Source: CFX5 sp023384495
GTDB taxonomy: Bacteria; Chloroflexota; Anaerolineae; Caldilineales; Caldilineaceae
Reading direction: 5' to 3'
DNA: 64,000 nucleotides
NCBI GenBank assembly: GCA_048499455.1
Contig: JASNZV010000002.1
Coordinates: 62,001 to 126,000, forward strand
In this document: in pieces, positions 58,564 to 64,000 of the stretch
How the letters are laid out: each line of letters opens with the position of its first letter
Position numbering within the stretch: the first letter of the stretch is position 1
Notes under the pieces: generated by a model
Told to the model about the DNA's origin: nothing
Seen by the model: the letters and a program-made list of their open reading frames with translations, nothing else
Database searches by the model: none
Position numbers and translations under genes: made by a program

Positions 58564-59838
58564 ATGGCAGAGGCAGATCTCTTTTACCGATTTGGCGTTG
58601 CGGTTGTGATTGGATTGTTGGTAGGGCTAGAGCGGGAACGCTCGGCAGGTTCAGCGCGCACGGAGTTATTGGCCGGTATCCGCACCTTCTCGTTGCTGGG
58701 CCTGGCCGGCTGTGCGGCCGCGCTCGCCGCTGACCAACTCGACTCGCCCTGGCCGTTTGCCGCCGTGCTGCTGGTCTTTGGGTTGATGATCACCGCGGCC
58801 TATGTGGTGTTGGCGCAACGCACGGGGGTGGGGCTGACCACCGAGGTCTCAGCACTAGTCACCGTGCTGGCCGGCGCATTCTGCTATTGGGGATATATCA
58901 CGCTTGCGGTCGCGATGGGCGTCGCCGTCACGCTGCTGCTTTCACTCAAGCTGGAGATGCACCGCTTTGCTCAGCAGATCAGCCAGGAGGACGTGTACGC
59001 CACGCTCAAGTTTGCGGTGATTACAGCGATTGTCTTGCCGCTTCTGCCTAACCGCAGCTTCGGCCCGCCGCCGTTTGACGTGCTCAATCCCTATCGCATC
59101 TGGTTGATGGTGGTTTTTATCTCCGGCATCAGCTTTTTGGGTTATGTGCTGATCAAGGTGGTGGACGCCCGGCGCGGCATTGGATTTACCGGCCTGTTGG
59201 GTGGGCTGGTCTCCAGCACCGCCGTCACCCTGAGCTTTGCAGAGCGCAGCCGGCAACACTACGGCCTGGCCGGCGCCTTTGCCCTTGCCATTCTCATTGC
59301 ATGGACGGTCATGTTTGTCCGCGTAGTGACCTGGGTCTTTGCCCTCAACCGGGCGCTGCTGGCCGAAGTGTGGCTCCCGCTGGCGGCTGCGAGCGCCGTA
59401 GCGCTGCTCTATGCGGCCTATCTCTATTATGCGCAGCGCACCCAACAGCAAGAAGATGTATCGCTGGTCAACCCATTTAGCCTTGGGCCGGCCTTCAAGT
59501 TTGGTCTCCTCTATGCATTCATCTTGCTAATCTCGCGCACCGCCGAGCTTTACTTTGGCGACTATGGCCTCTATTTTTCGAGCCTGGTGGCTGGGCTGGC
59601 GGATGTAGACGCCATCACGCTCACCATGGCCGAACTGAGCAGCCCAGCCGGGGGGCTGGCGTTGCCCGTAGCCGGGCGCGCCATCCTAATCGCGATCCTG
59701 TCGAACACGCTGGTCAAGGCTGGTATTGTCTTTGCCACCGGGTCCAAGCCCTTGCGGCTGGCGCTGTTGCCCGGTGTATTGCTCATTGTCACTGCCGGAG
59801 TGATTGCGGTCTGGATCGGTTGGCAGCCGGTTCCGTAG
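58564..59838 (+). CDS. MgtC/SapB and DUF4010-domain membrane protein
   Basis: 424 residues with about 11-12 helices. The N-terminal MgtC-like part has 'YRFGVAVVIGLLVGLERERS', 'ELLAGIRTFSLLGLAGCAAA' and 'GVGLTTEVSALVTVLAGAFC'; the C-terminal half is the DUF4010 region ('GLLGGLVSSTAVTLSFAERS', 'VAGLADVDAITLTMAELSSP'). Such proteins are suspected ion or small-molecule transporters, maybe linked to magnesium. No ribosome site precedes the ATG; GATAAT at 58550-58555 suggests an almost leaderless transcript. Downstream is a clear terminator. Confidence 0.88.
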   Translation: MAEADLFYRFGVAVVIGLLVGLERERSAGSARTELLAGIRTFSLLGLAGCAAALAADQLDSPWPFAAVLLVFGLMITAAYVVLAQRTGVGLTTEVSALVTVLAGAFCYWGYITLAVAMGVAVTLLLSLKLEMHRFAQQISQEDVYATLKFAVITAIVLPLLPNRSFGPPPFDVLNPYRIWLMVVFISGISFLGYVLIKVVDARRGIGFTGLLGGLVSSTAVTLSFAERSRQHYGLAGAFALAILIAWTVMFVRVVTWVFALNRALLAEVWLPLAAASAVALLYAAYLYYAQRTQQQEDVSLVNPFSLGPAFKFGLLYAFILLISRTAELYFGDYGLYFSSLVAGLADVDAITLTMAELSSPAGGLALPVAGRAILIAILSNTLVKAGIVFATGSKPLRLALLPGVLLIVTAGVIAVWIGWQPVP

Positions 59839-59891
59839 CACCATAGCATAGCAATCGTAGCACAGACCTGGCCAAATAGTCAGGCAATAAC

Positions 59892-59928
59892 CCGCCACTT
59901 GTCCAGGATAAGTGGCGGCGTTTTGTTA
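59892..59928 (+). terminator. Terminator after the MgtC-like gene
   Basis: Stem CCGCCACTT / AAGTGGCGG with a 9-base loop, followed by CGTTTTGTTATA. Confidence 0.85.
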
Positions 59929-60029
59929 TAAGATCAAAGACAAACCCGATAGGCCTCGTGCAGGCTTCGAACATAATGAAATGGGTTGGTCAGCGGCATC
60001 AGGGCAATCGTGTACCAAGGAAGAAACCA

Positions 60030-60428
60030 ATGATCTACAAAACCGCTTCGCCCACCAAAGGATATGTACGGGTCGTCTTTGAGCTGCCGCCCTTTCTCTG
60101 GGCGGATCACATTACGGTGGTTGGAGATTTCAACAACTGGCGCGCCGACGCCACGCCCCTGCATCAGGATCGTGATGGCGTCTGGCGAGCGACCGTAGAA
60201 TTGCAGACCGGGGCCCGGTGTGAATTTCGTTATCTGGTCGACGGCGCCTGGATGACCGACTATCACGCCGATGGCTTTGTCACCGGCGCATACGGCGCGG
60301 AAAACAGCGTAGTCAACGCCACGTTGCCCGAAACAGCGTTGGTGATCGAACGCCGGCGCAGCCTTGTCCATAATGGCGCCACTCGCCCGCTTCACCGACC
60401 CTTCCATCCTGTCCATAAGGCTGCATAA
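60030..60428 (+). CDS. CBM48/AMPK-beta-like glycogen-binding protein
   Basis: 132 residues from the ATG at 60030, with AAGGAAG upstream. A single E-set domain: 'YVRVVFELPPFLWADHITVV', 'GDFNNWRADATPL', 'DGVWRATVELQTGARCEFRY', 'LVDGAWMTDYHADGF', which is the pattern of isoamylase N-terminal/AMPK glycogen-binding domains. No catalytic domain is attached. It may target a partner to glycogen or act as a regulator. A basic tail follows. It lies between the MgtC-like and Usp genes. Confidence 0.88.
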   Translation: MIYKTASPTKGYVRVVFELPPFLWADHITVVGDFNNWRADATPLHQDRDGVWRATVELQTGARCEFRYLVDGAWMTDYHADGFVTGAYGAENSVVNATLPETALVIERRRSLVHNGATRPLHRPFHPVHKAA

Positions 60429-60497
60429 CTCTGTTGCGGGGCGCCCTCGGCGAAATTCCTGGCCGTGCGACCAGGGGCATGGCTGCCCGAGTGGGGG

Positions 60498-60526
60498 TTG
60501 CAACATCCCAAACCCCCGTATATACT
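60498..60526 (+). promoter_or_regulatory. Promoter of the second single-domain Usp gene
   Basis: TTGCAA (60498-60503), 17 bases, TATACT (60521-60526), inside a GTGGGGGTTG...CCCCC inverted repeat. The leader to 60661 is about 130 bases. Confidence 0.65.
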
Positions 60527-60660
60527 GTGGGTAGCAGCATGGCAAGCACGTCAGGAGGGCGTCACACCCCACGCCCACATTGCACGCAATGGGTGATGGC
60601 AACGGGGTTTCTCAACGAAAGAGCGGCGTCCTCAAATCAACCGAAAACGAGGAGCGTCTT

Positions 60661-61104
60661 ATGTACAACGCGATTTTGGTTCCATTGGATGGGTCCAAGC
60701 GCGCCGAGCGAATTCTGCCTCACGTTGAAGCGTTGGCGCAGAAATTTGGCGCCCGGCTGCACCTGCTCCAGGTCATCGAGCCGATGGTGGTTGGTGTCTC
60801 GCCGTATGACGCTGGCGCGCTCTTCGTGGCCGAAGAGATCGACCGCCGCACGCAAGAAGCGAAAGCGTACCTGGCCGGCCTGGAGGGTGAATTGACAGCC
60901 AAGAAGATTCAGGCGCAGAGCCAGGTGGAATATGGCCCCGTGGTTTCGACCATTCTAGAAATGGCCGACCAACACAATGTGGATCTGATCGCCATGGCGA
61001 GCCACGGGCGCACCGGCCTGGCGCGTGTCTTCTATGGCAGTGTGGCCGCCGGCATCCTCAATCGGGCCGAGCGACCCCTGCTTGTCATCCGCGCACAGGA
61101 GTAA
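60661..61104 (+). CDS. Universal stress protein (single domain), paralogue
   Basis: 147 residues from the ATG at 60661, preceded by GAGGAG. 'YNAILVPLDGSKRAERILPH', 'LLQVIEPMVVGVSPYDAGAL' and the ATP-binding 'MASHGRTGLARVFYGSVAAG' are near-identical to the protein at 56257, suggesting duplication within this island. Function: a nucleotide-binding stress protein, probably induced by energy or oxygen limitation as in other bacteria. Confidence 0.93.
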   Translation: MYNAILVPLDGSKRAERILPHVEALAQKFGARLHLLQVIEPMVVGVSPYDAGALFVAEEIDRRTQEAKAYLAGLEGELTAKKIQAQSQVEYGPVVSTILEMADQHNVDLIAMASHGRTGLARVFYGSVAAGILNRAERPLLVIRAQE

Positions 61105-61512
61105 GAACCCAACCGGGCAACGGTTGTGGGCCGAGCTAAGCGAGCCAAGCAACCATCTCGAAATGCCATCGCCGTCGCCCCAATACAACGGGGCGGCGGT
61201 TTCGTTGCGCCGCTGGGCTTTGCAAGGCCTGGCCCCATGCCTGGTTGGCGCCCCACAACAACGTCCGGCTCCGCCGCCATCATGTGAATGTGAATAGTGG
61301 ACTGTTGCGCCGGGGGAAATTTGTCCTCTTTGAGTCCGTTGTGCTATCATCGTCAAGTTATAATGACACAACAGTAAGAATCACGCTTTTGTGCGTGCTG
61401 ATTGTTCATGGCGTTATGTCCGTTACGGTTGTCGCAGAATTTGCCCAAAGAATCCTAGATTCACAATCTCTGCGCAAGACAAAACATTACCTGCTCTGGA
61501 AAGAATTCAAAT
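61105..61512. other. Leader and promoter region of rplS
   Basis: About 400 bases without a convincing gene. A TATAAT box at 61359-61364 has only weak -35 candidates (TTGTGC, 14-base spacing). The leader of about 140 bases before rplS is AT-richer than the surroundings; I see no clear known L19 leader structure. Confidence 0.5.
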
Positions 61513-61875
<363 letters not shown>

Positions 61876-61927
61876 CATCCAATCGGGCGGCCTCGTATGC
61901 CGCCCGGCGGGTCTGCCGGGATAGTTG

Positions 61928-61954
61928 AGCACTGGCGCGCGCCGGTGCTTTTTG
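61928..61954 (+). terminator. Terminator or attenuator after rplS
   Basis: AGCACTGGC, loop GCGC, GCCGGTGCT, followed by TTTTTG. A second hairpin, GGGCGGC/GCCGCCC, lies just before it at about 61890-61910. It ends 15 bases before rnhB, so read-through may feed that gene. Confidence 0.8.
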
Positions 61955-61969
61955 TATTGGCGACGCCCC

Positions 61970-62611
61970 ATGCCCAATCAGCTACAGCCAACACTGGGCC
62001 AAGAACAACAACGCTGGGTGGCCGGTCATGCCCATGTCGCTGGCATCGATGAGGCCGGGCGCGGCGCGCTGGCTGGGCCTGTGGTGGCCGCGGCGCTCAT
62101 CACGCCGCCGGGTGCTCAACTGGCCGGTGTTTGGGCGCAAGTACGCGACAGCAAGCTGCTCTCACCCACCCGCCGCGCCGCGCTGACGCCACGCATTCAG
62201 GCCGCGGCGCTGACGTGGGCGGTGGGGGTGGCGCCAGCGCAGGTCATTGATGCAGTTGGGATCGCCGCTGCTACACGCCAGGCTATGTGCGCCGCCATCA
62301 ACGCACTCACCCCCCAGCCGGATTGGCTGCTGATTGATTGGGTCAAGCTGCCAGAAGTCGCAATTCCCCAAACCAGCTACGTGCGGGCCGACCAGACAAT
62401 CGTCAGCGTTGCCGCGGCGTCGATCCTGGCTAAGACTCATCGAGACGATCTTATGCGCGCCCTGCACGCGCAATACCCGCACTATGGGTTCGCCGGACAT
62501 AAGGGCTATGCGGCGGCTTCGCATCGAGAAGCGCTGGCGCGTTTTGGCCCCTGCCCCGAGCATCGCCATACCTTTGCACCCATTGCGCAACCGCGCCTGC
62601 TCACCGAGTAA
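61970..62611 (+). CDS. rnhB: Ribonuclease HII
   Basis: 213 residues from the ATG at 61970 ('MPNQLQPTLGQEQ'). Motifs in order: 'VAGIDEAGRGALAGPVVAAA' (catalytic Asp-Glu), 'RDSKLLSPTRR', 'VRADQTIVSVAAASILAKTH' (Asp), 'RDDLM' and 'GFAGHKGYAAASHREALARF', 'GPCPEHR'. It nicks RNA in RNA:DNA hybrids and removes misincorporated ribonucleotides. Six bases before yraN, so coupled with it. Confidence 0.97.
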   Translation: MPNQLQPTLGQEQQRWVAGHAHVAGIDEAGRGALAGPVVAAALITPPGAQLAGVWAQVRDSKLLSPTRRAALTPRIQAAALTWAVGVAPAQVIDAVGIAAATRQAMCAAINALTPQPDWLLIDWVKLPEVAIPQTSYVRADQTIVSVAAASILAKTHRDDLMRALHAQYPHYGFAGHKGYAAASHREALARFGPCPEHRHTFAPIAQPRLLTE

Positions 62612-62617
62612 TTGCAC

Positions 62618-63019
62618 ATGGCTGGCGGAACTCGACGCCGTTTGGGCGATAGAGGTGAACAACTGGCGGTCGATGCGTTGGTCCAGGCCGGCCTTGCCAT
62701 TATCGCACGCAACTGGCGGTGCCCCAGCGGTGAAATAGACATTGTGGCCCAAGAGCCGGCCGCCGATTATGCCGCTGGCGGCGCGGTCGTTCCCTGGCTT
62801 GTGCTGGTCGAGGTGCGCACCCGCCGCGGCAACGCCTTTGGCAGCGCCCGCCAATCGATCACGCCGCGCAAACAGGCCAAACTCCGTGAAGTCGCCGGCC
62901 ACTATTTGCAGTCCACCGGTTGGGCAGGCCCCTGGCGGATCGATGTGGTGGCCGTGCAGATGGACGCCGACGGCCGCTTGCTGGAGGTTGAACACATTCG
63001 CCACGCGGTAACGGGGTGA
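62618..63019 (+). CDS. yraN: YraN/UPF0102 family endonuclease-like protein
   Basis: 133 residues from the ATG at 62618 (a TTG at 62612 is an alternative). 'RRLGDRGEQLAVDALVQAGL', 'IIARNWRCPSGEIDIVAQEP', 'WLVLVEVRTRRGNAFGSARQ', 'SITPRKQAKL' show the PD-(D/E)xK-like core (Glu, Asp, ExR) of UPF0102, which is often next to rnhB. Probably a DNA-processing factor; function not settled. Confidence 0.95.
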   Translation: MAGGTRRRLGDRGEQLAVDALVQAGLAIIARNWRCPSGEIDIVAQEPAADYAAGGAVVPWLVLVEVRTRRGNAFGSARQSITPRKQAKLREVAGHYLQSTGWAGPWRIDVVAVQMDADGRLLEVEHIRHAVTG

Positions 63020-63078
63020 CTCATTCTGGATTTTGGGTGTGCGAGCGTTCTCATACGCCAAACATCATATCCATCTCT

Positions 63079-64000
63079 ATGGCTATCCAACACTTTCCAC
63101 CTCTCATTGTCCTGCTCGGCCCCACCGCGGTGGGCAAGACTGAGCTCAGCCTAGAGCTTTGCGAACGCTTTGGCGGCGAGATTGTGGGCGCCGACAGCCG
63201 CCAGATCTACCGGGGGATGGACATCGGCACGGCCAAGCCCACGCCGGCTGAACGGCGCCGGGCGCCGCACTATCTCATCGACATTCGCAACCCCGATGAG
63301 CCGCTGAGCGCGGCTGAATATCAGGCGCTGGCCTATCAGGCCATCGACGCAATCCACCACCGCAGGGGGGTTCCCTTCCTGGTGGGGGGCACTGCGCTCT
63401 ACATCCGCGCGGTTACGCAGGGGCTGCGCTGGCCCGACGCCCCGCCCAATCCCGCACTGCGCGCCACGCTGGAAGCCGACCTGGCGCGCGATGGCGTTGA
63501 CGCACTCTTTACGCGCCTACAACAGCTCGACCCGGCCACCGCACGCGTCATCGATACCCGTAACCCGCGGCGAGTGATCCGTGCGCTGGAGATCATCCTG
63601 ACCACGGGTCGCTCCAAGGTTGAGCTGGAGGGCGCGACGCCACCGCCCTATCATACTGTGCTGATTGGCCTCGACCGCCCACGCGCCGCGCTCTACGCGC
63701 GTATCGATCAGCGGGTGGCCGCCATGATCGAGCAGGGATTGGTGGACGAAACGCGCCGCCTCATGGCGGCCGGCTACGACCCGCGTCTGCCGGCAATGAG
63801 CAGCCTGGGCTATCGAGAGATCATAGCCTATCTTGCCGGCGAATTGACACTCGATGCCGCGGTGGCCAAGATCAAAACTGAGACGCATCGCTATGTCCGT
63901 TATCAATACACGGCATTCCGCAAACTGGCGAATGTCCATTGGTTTGACCTGGAACAAACCGGCATGACAGAGATTGAAACGTTTCTGTTGAGTAGCCAAC
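63079..64000 (+). CDS. miaA: tRNA dimethylallyltransferase (3' end cut)
   Basis: About 307 residues are visible, running to the window end without a stop; the full protein is usually 300-320. P-loop 'VLLGPTAVGKTELSLELCER', 'VGADSRQIYRGMDIGTAKPT', 'PHYLIDIRNPDEPLSAAEYQ', 'PFLVGGTALYIRAVTQGL', 'IDTRNPRRVIRALEI' and 'AMSSLGYREIIAYLAGEL' are all present. It transfers a dimethylallyl group to A37 of tRNAs that read UNN codons. The ATG at 63079 has no good ribosome site. Confidence 0.96.
   Translation, partial: MAIQHFPPLIVLLGPTAVGKTELSLELCERFGGEIVGADSRQIYRGMDIGTAKPTPAERRRAPHYLIDIRNPDEPLSAAEYQALAYQAIDAIHHRRGVPFLVGGTALYIRAVTQGLRWPDAPPNPALRATLEADLARDGVDALFTRLQQLDPATARVIDTRNPRRVIRALEIILTTGRSKVELEGATPPPYHTVLIGLDRPRAALYARIDQRVAAMIEQGLVDETRRLMAAGYDPRLPAMSSLGYREIIAYLAGELTLDAAVAKIKTETHRYVRYQYTAFRKLANVHWFDLEQTGMTEIETFLLSSQ

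Overview
The window reads as a chromosomal segment of a moderately GC-rich member of the Chloroflexota, probably Caldilineae/Anaerolineae-like. This is inferred from secreted proteins with Thr/Pro 'TPT' linkers, a CarH-type B12 photoreceptor divergent from phytoene synthase, a NifJ-type pyruvate:ferredoxin oxidoreductase followed by a dihydroorotate-dehydrogenase-like protein, a PAC2 protein, and many Usp and CBS proteins. Gene density is high and both strands are used. No phage, integrase, transposase or CRISPR array was seen.

Layout. 1-1842: two ABC-2 permease genes (one cut by the window edge) and an unknown protein. 2010-5376: a SpoIID-like and a PD40 beta-propeller secreted protein, flanked by a short duplicated copy of the photolyase 3' end. 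5666-14095: a light and photodamage region with photolyase, lactate dehydrogenase, a CrtI-like desaturase, an SRPBCC protein, a TIGR01777-type epimerase, a CarH-like MerR/B12 regulator and, divergent from it, crtB. 14096-18020: a long intergenic stretch, then an ECF sigma factor and a membrane-anchored Thr/Pro-rich surface protein that is probably its anti-sigma/sensor partner. 18167-22818: an ADP-ribosylglycohydrolase-family protein, a PAC2 protein with a structured leader, and tmRNA. 22901-33490: a carbohydrate catabolic locus with a CocE-type hydrolase, an SDR, a protein resembling D-apionate lactonase, a sugar ABC importer without its own ATPase, a PhyH-type dioxygenase and, divergent, a mannonate dehydratase.

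33714-46628: tRNA-Ala(CGC), two glycosyltransferases, a rhodanese, a LysR regulator with a clear palindromic operator, a class A penicillin-binding protein with an Ig-like tail, membrane and propeller proteins, an APH(2'')-like kinase, an SLC13/ArsB-like permease and an MBL-fold hydrolase. 46940-61104: an energy and stress island with three CBS-pair proteins, NifJ, the DHOD-like protein, three Usp proteins (one with three Usp domains), an alpha-toroid protein, an orphan FmdE, a split APH-like plus P-loop kinase pair, an MgtC/DUF4010 membrane protein and a CBM48 glycogen-binding protein. 61513-64000: housekeeping genes rplS, rnhB, yraN and miaA (cut by the window end).

Several dispersed DNA repeats lie between the genes: a heptanucleotide family (one copy sits in frame inside nifJ), an 81-bp intergenic repeat, a roughly 33-bp perfect or near-perfect palindrome, and CTCGGTGTTCTC-type inverted repeats. 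All functional calls come from reading the protein sequences. No database search was run.
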